Assembly (NCBI GenBank): GCA_017409825.1
Contig: JAFQRZ010000025.1
Coordinates: 1 to 44,223 of the forward strand
Direction: 5' to 3'
Source of the DNA: Agathobacter sp.
GTDB taxonomy: Bacteria > Bacillota > Clostridia > Lachnospirales > Lachnospiraceae
Length of the DNA: 44,223 nucleotides
Made by a program: the position numbers and the translations under genes. Shown here in pieces: positions 33,984 to 42,495 of this stretch. How positions within the stretch are numbered: the stretch's first letter is position 1; every line of letters begins with the position of its first letter. Under the pieces are notes generated by a model that was given only the letters and a program-made list of their open reading frames with translations, did not search any database and was not told the DNA's origin.

Positions 33984-33988
33984 GGACT
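33970..33988 (+). other. attR junction
   Basis: Element arm ACAACCATA (33970-33978), core CA (33979-33980), then spoIIID sequence TAAGGACT. With attL this reconstructs attP as ACAACCATA-CA-TATGGTTGT and attB as GTACCGTA-CA-TAAGGACTG. Confidence 0.85.
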
Positions 33989-34122
33989 GCGCAGAACGAT
34001 TGGCGCAGGTCAATCCAAGTCTTGCGAACGAGGTAAGAAAGGTACTGGATGTAAACAAAGCAGAGCGACACATCCGCGGAGGATTAGCGACGAAGGAAAA
34101 ATATTTGGGACATGGCGAGTAA
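33982..34122 (+). pseudogene. spoIIID: spoIIID 3' part, detached from its start by the mobile element
   Basis: In frame with the 5' part, this encodes KDCAERLAQVNPSLANEVRK followed by VLDVNKAERHIRGGLATKEK and YLGHGE, then TAA. The NKAERHIRGGxATKxKY block is the hallmark C-terminus of SpoIIID. No start codon or ribosome-binding site precedes it here. Both halves lack any other frameshift or stop, which suggests selection for restoration rather than decay. A terminator follows at 34139-34165. Confidence 0.93.
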
Positions 34123-34138
34123 CGAAAAAAGATAGGTT

Positions 34139-34165
34139 AAAAACGCTAATTTCTTTAGCGTTTTT
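34139..34165 (+). terminator. spoIIID terminator
   Basis: AAAAACGCTAA (34139-34149) pairs perfectly with TTAGCGTTTTT (34155-34165). Confidence 0.85.
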
Positions 34166-34226
34166 GACCATGATGTGATAAAATTGTAAACAAGGAAATA
34201 CAAAGGAAAGAAGGAGTACTGTCGTT

Positions 34227-35111
34227 ATGTCAATGATGAGTTTTATGATGCGTATGGGATGCAAGAGAAGTGATGCAAAACGAGATGCAGGACTTGTGTA
34301 TCCAGAGAATGTAATTCGCAGCGAAAATATATCCTATGGCCCGCACAAAATGAATGTGTTGGATGTATATCGTCCGGTAGGAGCGGCACCAAAGCTTCCA
34401 GTTATCGTGAGCGTGCATGGTGGAGGCTGGGTGTATGGAGACAAAGAACTCTATAGCCACTATTGTTTGAGCCTAGCACAGAGAGGCTTTGTGGTGGTGA
34501 ATTTTTCCTATCGTCTTTCTCCAGAAAATAAATTCCCATGCCATTTGGAAGATACCGTTAAGGTGTTTGATTGGGTAAAAAAGAATGCGACTCGTTATGG
34601 CATGGACCGTGAACATATATTTGCGGTAGGTGATTCTGCAGGGGGACATATTTTGGCACTATATTGTGCGATGTGTACCAATCCAGAATTTGCTGCGAAA
34701 TTCGATTTTAAGCCAACCGAAAATGTGATTCCAAAAGCAATCGCCTTAAACTGTGCAGTGCTTGATATTGACGTAGCAAAGGAAGGGATGGCAGGTTCTA
34801 CGATGAAACTGATGAAGGATGTTCTTCCAAATAAAGGAACTGCCGAAGAACTTGCATTGGTAAATCCAATTGCTTACGTGAATGAAAAATTTCCACCATG
34901 TTATATCATGACTGCGAACGAAGATTTTTTGCGTGCACAGCCAGAGACTTTTACGAAAAAGTTGGATGAATATAAAATTCCGTACACCTATAAGATGTAC
35001 GGAAGTGAATTTGATAAGTTAGGACATGTATTCCATTTGGATATGAGAAATGAAACAGGAAAATTGTGTAATGATGCACAGTGTGATTATTTCAAATCGT
35101 TTGTAGAATAA
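34227..35111 (+). CDS. Alpha/beta hydrolase, HSL-type esterase/lipase
   Basis: The 294-aa protein has the oxyanion motif HGGGW (from His64) and nucleophile GDSAGG with Ser137. The probable acid lies in TANEDFLRAQ and the His in GHVFHLD. This is the hormone-sensitive-lipase-like carboxylesterase pattern. It is cytoplasmic, with no signal peptide. AAGGAG lies about 10 nt before the ATG. Its 3' end overlaps the 3' end of the convergent symporter gene by 25 bp. The natural ester is unknown. Confidence 0.85.
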   Translation: MSMMSFMMRMGCKRSDAKRDAGLVYPENVIRSENISYGPHKMNVLDVYRPVGAAPKLPVIVSVHGGGWVYGDKELYSHYCLSLAQRGFVVVNFSYRLSPENKFPCHLEDTVKVFDWVKKNATRYGMDREHIFAVGDSAGGHILALYCAMCTNPEFAAKFDFKPTENVIPKAIALNCAVLDIDVAKEGMAGSTMKLMKDVLPNKGTAEELALVNPIAYVNEKFPPCYIMTANEDFLRAQPETFTKKLDEYKIPYTYKMYGSEFDKLGHVFHLDMRNETGKLCNDAQCDYFKSFVE

Positions 35112-36361
35112 AACACTTCTTTATCCACCATGTCTGCCTGATGTGCGACAACGGTAGTGCAGACGGCATCGCCAGTGACATTGACTGCGGTTCGAAGCAT
35201 ATCTATGATTCGGTCGATACCCATGATAAGTGCGATGCCTTCGGTTGGAAGTCCCACAGAGGTTAGCACCATTGCGAGGGTGATAAGACCGACACCAGGG
35301 ACGCCAGCAGTACCGATGGATGCCAAAGTCGCCGTTGCGATTACGGTTGCTAGCATTCCGCCCGTCAATTCGATGCCATAAGCATCTGCGATAAATACGA
35401 CGGCAACGCCTTGCATGATAGCTGTTCCATCCATGTTAATGGTCGCACCCAATGGAACAGTAAAGGAAGATATTTTGCTGGAAACGCCCAGTTTTTCCTT
35501 TAAGGTTTCAATGGATATTGGAATGGTTGTATTGGAAGAAGACGTCGAAAATGCAAATTCCATGACCGGGAAATATTTTTTTATAAAGGTAAATGGATTC
35601 AACCTTGTAAAAGCAAATAACAAAAGCAGATATATCCCAAAGCACTGCAATGCTAGTGCAAAAATCACACCGCCCACATATTTTAACATTGGTACAAATG
35701 CATCGAAACCAATGCTTGCAATCGTGCGGGCAATCATACAGAATACGCCGATTGGTGCGGCCTTCATAACGGTGATGGTCATTTCCATCATCACGTCATT
35801 CAATTCTGCAAAAAATCTAGAAATGGTAGCTGTTTTACTACCAAGCTTCGCTAACAGAATTCCCACGAAAACAGAAAAAAAGATAATTGGGAGCATATCT
35901 CCCTCTGCCATAGAAGCGATTACATTTTTCGGAATGATATTCAAAATGGTGTCCGCCATGCTGACACTTTCGTTCACTGTGACATCTTCTATTTCTACAG
36001 ATGTAATCTTTAGTCCCATGCCAGGACGTATAAGCATGCCAAGTGCAAGTGCGATGGTAATTGCCAATGCAGTAGTGATGGTATAAAACACCAAGGTTTT
36101 TATACCGACCTGACCGAGTGTCTTTGTGTCACCAATGGACATGGTGCCACAGATAAGACTAGAAATAACCAAAGGAATTACCAGCATCTGCATCAGACGG
36201 ATGAAGCCATTTCCGATTACGTATAAAATACCATGAATCAAAATCGTATCTTTTAACAGTCCTGTTGGTAAGAAGAAATTAATGAGTAGTCCAAAGACTG
36301 CACCTGCAATCAGTGCGATAAAAATCTTGGTTGAAAGGCTCATGTGTTTATTTTTTTTCAT
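35087..36361 (-). CDS. Dicarboxylate/amino acid:cation symporter (DAACS family)
   Basis: The 424-aa membrane protein has about eight hydrophobic helices and the family hairpins. Serine-rich HP1 reads FAFSTSSSNTTIPISIETL, TM7 NMDGTAIMQG contains the sodium/substrate NMDGT motif, and HP2 lies around ASIGTAGVPGVGLI. The family (GltP, GltT) imports glutamate, aspartate, C4-dicarboxylates or neutral amino acids with Na or H. AGGAGGCAAACAA supports the start at 36361. An upstream ATG at 36406 has no ribosome-binding site. It is divergent from the amidohydrolase gene. Confidence 0.9.
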   Translation of the reverse strand: MKKNKHMSLSTKIFIALIAGAVFGLLINFFLPTGLLKDTILIHGILYVIGNGFIRLMQMLVIPLVISSLICGTMSIGDTKTLGQVGIKTLVFYTITTALAITIALALGMLIRPGMGLKITSVEIEDVTVNESVSMADTILNIIPKNVIASMAEGDMLPIIFFSVFVGILLAKLGSKTATISRFFAELNDVMMEMTITVMKAAPIGVFCMIARTIASIGFDAFVPMLKYVGGVIFALALQCFGIYLLLLFAFTRLNPFTFIKKYFPVMEFAFSTSSSNTTIPISIETLKEKLGVSSKISSFTVPLGATINMDGTAIMQGVAVVFIADAYGIELTGGMLATVIATATLASIGTAGVPGVGLITLAMVLTSVGLPTEGIALIMGIDRIIDMLRTAVNVTGDAVCTTVVAHQADMVDKEVFYSTNDLK

Positions 36362-36468
36362 TTGTTTGCCTCCTAAGAATTTCTTATAGTATGCGGACAA
36401 ACACAATGGAATATTCTGCCGTCTTTTAGAAATACTAATTAGGAATTTTTAGAAAGGCAGCAGAAGAA

Positions 36469-37674
36469 ATGTTAATCATAAATGGGAAGATTTTTACGAT
36501 GGAGGAAAACGAGTGTTTCAAAAAGGCAGGGGCAAAAAATATCAATATAATTGAAAGGGGCTACATTCGAATCAAAGGAAAATACATTGAAGAGGTGGGG
36601 GAAATGTCGCAGCTTCGTCCCAAGACATACCAGGAAGACATTCTGGATGTCGGTGGTGCATGGGTGCTTCCGGGTATCATAGAGTCTCATTGCCACATCG
36701 GAATCTCGGAGGAAAAGATAGGGATTATTGGGGATGATTGCAACGAGGGTACGACACCGGTTACACCAGCACTTCGAGCACTTGACGCGGTCAATCCAAT
36801 GGATGCAGCATTTCACGATGCCATTGAAGCAGGCATTACATCGGTTATGGTAGGGCCAGGCAGTGCGAATGTTGTGGGAGGACAGTTCCTTTTTATGAAG
36901 ACGCATGGAAGATGTATCGACGAAATGGTGGTGAAAACACCCGCTGCCATGAAGGTAGCTTTTGGGGAAAATCCAAAGACCTGTTACGGGGATAAGGATG
37001 AATATCCAGCGACTCGAATGGGAGTGGCAGCACTCCTTCGAAAGACCTTATTCGAGGCAGTGCAGTATAAAAACGAAAAAGAAAATGGTTCTCTGCAAAA
37101 AGAGGATTGGGAGCTGGAACCTTGGCTTCCAGTATTAAAGAAAGAGATTCCTTTAAAGGCACATGCGCATCGTGCCGATGATATTCTAACTGCGATTCGT
37201 ATTGCGAAGGAATTTGATTTGGATATGACCTTAGATCATGGGACGGAAAGTCATCTGATTGCGGAGCAGGTAAAGCAGTCGGGATTTCCTGTTATCGTCG
37301 GTCCAGACCTTACCTCTCGCTCCAAACTAGAAGTCAAAAATATGAATTTTAAAACCAACAAGGTTTTGCAGGAACACGATATCCTTTTCTCGATTACCAC
37401 GGACCATCCGGTATCCATGATTCAATATCTGCCACTTTGTGCAGGATTGGCAGTAAAACGAGGACTTCCAATGGAAGAAGGCTTAAAAGCTATCACAATA
37501 AATGCAGCTCAAATTTGTGGGGTTGCAGATATAGTGGGTAGCTTGAAAAAAGGGAAGCATGCAGACATTGCAATTTTTACAGGGAATCCGATGGAGGTAT
37601 TTACCAAGACTTTGTACACGATTATCAATGGGGAAGTTGTGTTTGATTATAGGAAAGATAAGGAAGAAGGATAA
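36469..37674 (+). CDS. Metal-dependent amidohydrolase
   Basis: The 401-aa protein carries the amidohydrolase HxH motif in GIIESHCHIG and later metal/catalytic His residues (LKAHAHRADD, LDHGTESH). The catalytic Asp is in ITTDHPVS, and a C-terminal KKGKHADIAIFTGNP closes the beta sandwich. It resembles imidazolonepropionase-like or dihydroorotase-like members. The substrate, probably a cyclic amide, is unknown. The ribosome-binding site is modest (AAAGG well upstream). The divergent amino-acid symporter suggests a link to amino-acid use. Confidence 0.87.
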   Translation: MLIINGKIFTMEENECFKKAGAKNINIIERGYIRIKGKYIEEVGEMSQLRPKTYQEDILDVGGAWVLPGIIESHCHIGISEEKIGIIGDDCNEGTTPVTPALRALDAVNPMDAAFHDAIEAGITSVMVGPGSANVVGGQFLFMKTHGRCIDEMVVKTPAAMKVAFGENPKTCYGDKDEYPATRMGVAALLRKTLFEAVQYKNEKENGSLQKEDWELEPWLPVLKKEIPLKAHAHRADDILTAIRIAKEFDLDMTLDHGTESHLIAEQVKQSGFPVIVGPDLTSRSKLEVKNMNFKTNKVLQEHDILFSITTDHPVSMIQYLPLCAGLAVKRGLPMEEGLKAITINAAQICGVADIVGSLKKGKHADIAIFTGNPMEVFTKTLYTIINGEVVFDYRKDKEEG

Positions 37675-37707
37675 AAGAATAGGATCTTGTAGCTTGTGTG
37701 TGAGATT

Positions 37708-37736
37708 TTGCGTATTTATCGAATTCGTGATATAAT
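37708..37736 (+). promoter_or_regulatory. Promoter of the K+ channel gene
   Basis: TTGCGT (37708-37713), a 17-bp spacer and TATAAT (37731-37736) lie 29 bp before the ATG. Confidence 0.7.
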
Positions 37737-37764
37737 TTTTTAAAATATTTCGAAGGAGAATACC

Positions 37765-38970
37765 ATGGGAAAGAAATGGGACAAAAGACGAAAACTCTTG
37801 TTTGATATTATCGAAGTTGGCAGTGATTATGATGTATATAGTCGTGCGTATGACTTTATTAACGCTGGTGCCATTTTGTTAAATATTATTGCAAGTATTA
37901 TGTATACTTTTGACGAGTGCAGGGTGCAGTATGGCTTAGTTTTAGTGATTGTAATACAGGTCACGATTGCCTTTTTTGCAGTGGATTATTTCCTTCGGAT
38001 TTGGACCGCGAAATTTCAGTTTAAGGGAGAAAAAGAAATTCATGCAATAAGGAAATATGTTTTTTCTACAGCAGGAATTATAGATTTGTTGTCCTTTTTG
38101 CCTGAGTATTTGCCATTTTTCTTTCCAGCAGGGGCGGTGGCATTTCGTATGGTGCGAATCATACGTATTTTTCGATTGTTCCGCATCAACCGATATTATG
38201 ATGCGTTAAACGTCATTTCTGAGGTTTTGAAATCCAGAAAGCAGCAACTAATATCATCTGTTTTCATTATCGTAATGTTAATGATTGCATCTAGTTTATG
38301 TATGTATAGCTTGGAGCATGAGGCACAGCCAGAAGTATTCTCTAACGCATTTTCTGGAATCTGGTGGGCGGCATCTACCTTGCTTACCGTAGGGTATGGC
38401 GATATTTATCCGGTCACCATGCTCGGAAAAATTTTTGGTATATTTATTGCATTTTTGGGCGTAGGAATGGTTGCGATTCCTACTGGTATTATCAGTGCAG
38501 GATTTGTGGAACAGTATTCAGAAATTAAGAAGAGAAGTCGAATTGGATATGAAGAGGATATGCATTTTATTTGTGTGCCAGTTCAGCCAAATGATCTATG
38601 GGTAGGTAAGAGAATTGCAGATTTGGATATGCCGGTAGGTGTCATTATTACGATTTTAAAGCGAAAGGAACAAATCCTAATTCCAAGAGGTGATATTGTG
38701 CTGCAGATAGGGGATAGTGTCATTCTTGGTGCGGAGCCATTTAAAGCACATGAACACATTCATTTAAAAGAAATTGTGCTACGAGCAGAGCATCCATGGG
38801 TAGGAAAAAGTATCGAGGAATTGGATATATCGAGACACTCTATTGTGGTGTTAGTGAAGAGAAAGAATAAAGCACATATTCCGAATGGAAATATGGTATT
38901 GAAAGAATGGGATCGTTTGTTTGTATATACAGATAAATATTTAACAGATGCAATGGACATAGAGATATAA
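37765..38970 (+). CDS. Six-TM voltage-gated-type K+ channel with two TrkA-C domains
   Basis: The 401-aa protein has S1-S4 (about 28-145) with an arginine-bearing S4 (FRMVRIIRIFRLFRINRYY, 128-145). S5 is about 160-182, and the pore helix and filter TLLTVGYGD (205-213) are followed by S6. Two TrkA-C-like domains follow directly (about 265-330 and 335-395), each with the W-V-G-K-x-I and P-x-G-x-x-L-x-x-x-D pattern. The usual NAD-binding TrkA-N domain is missing. It probably passes K+, gated by voltage and a small ligand. GAAGGAG precedes the ATG. Confidence 0.87.
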   Translation: MGKKWDKRRKLLFDIIEVGSDYDVYSRAYDFINAGAILLNIIASIMYTFDECRVQYGLVLVIVIQVTIAFFAVDYFLRIWTAKFQFKGEKEIHAIRKYVFSTAGIIDLLSFLPEYLPFFFPAGAVAFRMVRIIRIFRLFRINRYYDALNVISEVLKSRKQQLISSVFIIVMLMIASSLCMYSLEHEAQPEVFSNAFSGIWWAASTLLTVGYGDIYPVTMLGKIFGIFIAFLGVGMVAIPTGIISAGFVEQYSEIKKRSRIGYEEDMHFICVPVQPNDLWVGKRIADLDMPVGVIITILKRKEQILIPRGDIVLQIGDSVILGAEPFKAHEHIHLKEIVLRAEHPWVGKSIEELDISRHSIVVLVKRKNKAHIPNGNMVLKEWDRLFVYTDKYLTDAMDIEI

Positions 38971-38973
38971 AAA

Positions 38974-38998
38974 AAGGGGTGCTTGTGCACCCCTTAAA
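38974..38998. terminator. Bidirectional terminator between the channel gene and glnA
   Basis: AAGGGGTGC (38974-38982) pairs perfectly with GCACCCCTT (38987-38995), flanked by A-rich sequence on the left and TTAAATAATT on the right, between convergent genes. Confidence 0.8.
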
Positions 38999-39001
38999 TA
39001 A

Positions 39002-40426
39002 TTATAAATTGAAATATTTATCAAACTCGGCTGGATGTGGAATCTTCGCCATCTCAGCACATTCTTTACGTTTCATCGCGATGAAGTTCTTGATGAGCTG
39101 TTCTGGGAATACGCCGCCAGCAGTCAGGTAATCGTGGTCTGCTTCCAAGGCATCCAAAGCATCATCCAAACGTGTAGGCAAAGAAGAGAGCTTTGCTTTT
39201 TCTTCTTCTGGTAAATGGTAGAGGTTCATATCATAAGGTCCCCAGCCATTTGCGTGTGGGTCGATTTTGTTCTTTACACCATCAAGACCTGCCATAAGAA
39301 GTGCTGCGTAGCAAAGGTATGGGTTACAGGTCGCATCTGGGTTACGAATTTCGAAACGACGTAAGTTTGGTGTTTTTGCGTAAGCAGGAATACGGATAAC
39401 TGCACTACGGTTTGAGGTAGCATAACCTACGGTAACAGGTGCTTCAAAGCCAGGTACAAGTCTCTTGAAAGAGTTGGTGCTTGGGTTTGTGATTGCACAA
39501 AGGGAAGCGATATGTTTCAAAAGTCCACCCATGAAGTAATGTGCGGTTTCACTTAAGTGTGAGTAACCATTGTCATCAGAGAAAACTGGTTCGCCATCTT
39601 TTAATAAAAGCATGTGTACGTGCATACCATTTCCAGCTTCGCCGTAAACAGGTTTTGGCATGAAAGTAGCTACCTGCCCATACTGAGCTGCGGTATTGTG
39701 AACGACATATTTAATCATCATAGAAGCATCTGCCATTTTAGACATCTGTCCAAGCATAGGTTCGATTTCAAACTGTCCAGCAGCACCTACTTCTGGATGA
39801 TGGTATTTGATTGCAATGCCCATTTTTTCTAATTCCAAACACATTTCAGAACGAGCTTCATACGTGCGGTCGAACGGTTTTGCGATGTGGTAGTTTTTCT
39901 GATGAGGTACTACACAGCCTAAGCCTTCGGTATCACTGTTCCAGTATGCCTGTTCTGTATCAATCTCTACCCCGATAGAGTCTGGACGAACTGCCCAGCC
40001 TACCTGGTCAAACATGTGGAATTCAAATTCCGGAAGGATAAGCATGGTATCTGCAATACCGGTATCTTTCATATACTGTTCTGCAGCCGCTACGATATTT
40101 CTAGGATACTGGTCAAGTGGACGGTTGTTTGGATAGTCGATAACCATCGCATTTCCTGTGATAGAAAGAGTAGGGATATCACAGTATGGGTCGATAATTG
40201 CGGTGTCCAAATCAGGGATAAATACCATATCACTCTTTTCTACAACGGCATAGCCGTAGTTAGAAGCATCAAAGCCGATACCATCTTTCATCGTATCTTC
40301 GTTAAACTGGGAAGCAGGAATCGTCACATGACGGAACTGACCGTTGATATCAACGATTTTGAAGTCTACCATCTGGATTCCTTCGTCCTGGATAAATTTC
40401 ATAATGTCTTTTGCTGTTTTAGCCAT
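39002..40426 (-). CDS. glnA: Glutamine synthetase, type I
   Basis: The 474-aa enzyme makes glutamine from glutamate, ammonia and ATP. Visible blocks are GFDASNYGYAVVEKSDM, EFEFHMF, the AGNGMHVHMLL metal/glutamate site, NPSTNSFKRLVPG, ATSNRSAVIRIP and RRFEIRNPDATCNPY. The MNLYHLPEEE segment retains the tyrosine position used for adenylylation in long GSI-beta enzymes, and the length also fits that class. AAGGAGAATGTAAG supports the start. A TATAAT lies upstream at about 40482-40487 (minus strand) without a clear -35. Confidence 0.95.
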   Translation of the reverse strand: MAKTAKDIMKFIQDEGIQMVDFKIVDINGQFRHVTIPASQFNEDTMKDGIGFDASNYGYAVVEKSDMVFIPDLDTAIIDPYCDIPTLSITGNAMVIDYPNNRPLDQYPRNIVAAAEQYMKDTGIADTMLILPEFEFHMFDQVGWAVRPDSIGVEIDTEQAYWNSDTEGLGCVVPHQKNYHIAKPFDRTYEARSEMCLELEKMGIAIKYHHPEVGAAGQFEIEPMLGQMSKMADASMMIKYVVHNTAAQYGQVATFMPKPVYGEAGNGMHVHMLLLKDGEPVFSDDNGYSHLSETAHYFMGGLLKHIASLCAITNPSTNSFKRLVPGFEAPVTVGYATSNRSAVIRIPAYAKTPNLRRFEIRNPDATCNPYLCYAALLMAGLDGVKNKIDPHANGWGPYDMNLYHLPEEEKAKLSSLPTRLDDALDALEADHDYLTAGGVFPEQLIKNFIAMKRKECAEMAKIPHPAEFDKYFNL

Positions 40427-40559
40427 TCTTACATTCTCCTTTTCTTATTCATGAATTATTTTCCGATATTCATAGTAAAAATATTATATCATAGACAAGT
40501 ATAGTTTTTCCACTAATTGCAAATACTTCCATTGTAAAAATTTTCAGGAGGTATCCATT

Positions 40560-40745
40560 ATGGCACAGTTATCAGAAAAAGAGCTTGCTTCGATTCAGGA
40601 GCTTCTCGCAGACGAAGACCTTTTGGTGAAAAAATTCAAAATGCTTGCAGAGCATGCCACTGACGAAAAGGTAAAAAATAAAATGCTTGAAATTTCAGAC
40701 AAGCATCAGAAACATGTAAATGAGCTTTATTCCCATTTATCATAG
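40560..40745 (+). CDS. Small CotF-like coat-associated protein
   Basis: The 61-aa helical protein (KELASIQELLADEDLLVKKF, then DKHQKHVNELYSHL) resembles the short two-helix, ferritin-like proteins paired with CotF in Clostridia. AGGAGGT precedes the ATG. The next gene, also CotF-like, starts 12 nt after its stop, so the pair is cotranscribed, presumably late in sporulation in the mother cell. No sigma-K promoter was identified with confidence. Confidence 0.7.
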   Translation: MAQLSEKELASIQELLADEDLLVKKFKMLAEHATDEKVKNKMLEISDKHQKHVNELYSHLS

Positions 40746-40757
40746 GAGGTCAGGAAA

Positions 40758-41018
40758 ATGTCAGTTTATACAGAAAAAGAAGTTTTAAGCGATGCTTTAT
40801 CCGCACAGAAAGCATGTACCGAATTATTTAACAAGGCGTCCAACGAATGTGTGCACGAAAACGTACGTGAATCCCTTCTTGACATTTTAGAAGAGGAGCA
40901 TGAAATCCAGCAGGATGTATTCTGCATGATGCATGAAAAAGGAATGTATCCAACACCAGAAGCAGATGAGAAAAAAGTGCAGCAGTTGAAACAGATGTAT
41001 AGTGAATGTGTAAAATAA
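40758..41018 (+). CDS. CotF-family spore coat protein
   Basis: The 86-aa helical protein (MSVYTEKEVLSDALSAQKAC, then LLDILEEEHEIQQDVFCMMH and KGMYPTPEADEKKVQQLKQ) matches CotF-type coat proteins. The GMY-P-ADEKKVQQ tail is characteristic. AGGAGGTCAGGAAA lies upstream. Together with spoIIID and the DUF3794 protein it indicates a spore-forming host. Confidence 0.8.
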   Translation: MSVYTEKEVLSDALSAQKACTELFNKASNECVHENVRESLLDILEEEHEIQQDVFCMMHEKGMYPTPEADEKKVQQLKQMYSECVK

Positions 41019-41022
41019 TTGG

Positions 41023-41057
41023 AAGAGGTTATCGTCTTTGACGATAGCCTCTTTTGT
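41023..41057 (+). terminator. Terminator after the coat genes, overlapping the next promoter
   Basis: AAGAGGTTATCGT (41023-41035) pairs with ACGATAGCCTCTT (41041-41053), followed by TT. Confidence 0.8.
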
Positions 41058-41065
41058 GGTATAAT
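41038..41065 (+). promoter_or_regulatory. Promoter of the GPH transporter operon
   Basis: TTGACG (41038-41043), a 16-bp spacer and TATAAT (41060-41065). The -35 lies in the loop and right arm of the preceding terminator. Confidence 0.7.
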
Positions 41066-41100
41066 GAATGAAATAAAGATAGCGACAAAAGGAGCATACT

Positions 41101-42495
41101 ATGAGCGAGAAAAAGGGATTCGTAACAAGTAAAAAAGAACGTTTCGCATACTGTTTATTTTTCCTAGGACAAAACATTCTCTGGGGATATGCAGGATATG
41201 TAGAGACATTTTTAACGGATATTGGAATTGCAGCAGGGACTGCCGCAGTGATTCTATTGGTGCCAAAGCTTTGGGATGCCATCAACGATATGTTGTTTGG
41301 ATATCTCATCGATAGAACCAAATTTAAAAACGGACAGAAATTTATTCCATGGGTTAAAATTGGTGTTACAGCAATAGGGCTTACGACGATTGCACTATTT
41401 GCGATTCCAGAGTCCATGAATGAGACTATCAAAATTGTTTGGTTCTTGATTGCGTACATATTGTTTGATATCAGCTATACGATTTTGGATGCACCAGCGT
41501 ATGCAGTAACGACGGTTATGACTTCGGATGTGCAGGAGCGTACTTCTATTATTGCAGGCGGTAAGCTCTGGGCAATGGTAGGTGGTGTTGTGGCAACCTT
41601 GCTCGTACCAATGCTTCGTCCTCGATTGGGCTGGTTTATGGGATGTGTCGTATTCGTAGTGGTGTCGGTGATTATGATGATTCCGATGCTGTTTTCCGTA
41701 AAGGAACGTCACAGCGAAACCGCGACTGCAGAAGTAAATCCTGGATTAAAAGAAATCCTTCACTATTTGCGATACAATAAATATTTAATCGTTACCTTGG
41801 TAGCGATGCTGCTTTTGGGGATTGCAAGCTTAGAACAGAAGATGGCCATCTATATGGGACGCATTTGTCTCGGTCAGGAAAATACCGCAACACTCGTAGC
41901 AGCAGGTGCGGCGGTTTCGGTTATCATCGTGTCGGCAGTTGTGCCAAAGCTGTCGCGAAAATGGGACAAATTCTACGTGCTTTGTGCAGGACTTGCATTT
42001 ACAGTAGTTATGAATTTGATTGCGTATTTCGTAGGCTATGACAGCCTCATCGTCACGATTGTGATGACTATGTTCAAGTGTGCAGGCTTAGGATTCTGGT
42101 CTGTTGTTATTTATATGCTGATTGCAGATACGGTAGAGTATGGAACCTATAAAACGGGCACGCGTGCAGCAGGAATTTCATTTAGCTTGCAGACCTTTGT
42201 TGCGAAATTAAAGAATGGTTTGATTGGGACAGTAGTATTGTTTAGCTTGTCTGCGGTTGGTTTCGTAGAAGGGGAAAATGCCGTGCAGCCAGCAGGCGTA
42301 GCCGATGGCGTGTGGGCACTGTTTTGTTTACTCCCAGCAGCAGGTTTTGCAATCGCACTAGTGATTTTATTGGTATTCTACAAGCTTCGTTCGGATGAAG
42401 TACAGGTAATGTCTTTGTACAACAATGGTGAGATTTCACGCGAAGAGGCGGAAGGCAAATTGGCAGATAAATATGGTCGTGCAGGAGAAAAATAA
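41101..42495 (+). CDS. GPH-family (glycoside-pentoside-hexuronide) cation symporter
   Basis: The 464-aa membrane protein has about 12 helices. Typical GPH/MFS_2 blocks are KLWDAINDMLFGYLIDRT (the conserved D-x-x-x-D-P-like site after TM2), DISYTILDAPAYA, and TVEYGTYKTGTRAAGISFS in TM9-10. The family imports glycosides or sugar acids with H or Na. AAAAGGAG precedes the ATG. The stop overlaps the next start (TAATG), so transporter and downstream protein are translationally coupled and probably handle the same substrate. Confidence 0.88.
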   Translation: MSEKKGFVTSKKERFAYCLFFLGQNILWGYAGYVETFLTDIGIAAGTAAVILLVPKLWDAINDMLFGYLIDRTKFKNGQKFIPWVKIGVTAIGLTTIALFAIPESMNETIKIVWFLIAYILFDISYTILDAPAYAVTTVMTSDVQERTSIIAGGKLWAMVGGVVATLLVPMLRPRLGWFMGCVVFVVVSVIMMIPMLFSVKERHSETATAEVNPGLKEILHYLRYNKYLIVTLVAMLLLGIASLEQKMAIYMGRICLGQENTATLVAAGAAVSVIIVSAVVPKLSRKWDKFYVLCAGLAFTVVMNLIAYFVGYDSLIVTIVMTMFKCAGLGFWSVVIYMLIADTVEYGTYKTGTRAAGISFSLQTFVAKLKNGLIGTVVLFSLSAVGFVEGENAVQPAGVADGVWALFCLLPAAGFAIALVILLVFYKLRSDEVQVMSLYNNGEISREEAEGKLADKYGRAGEK

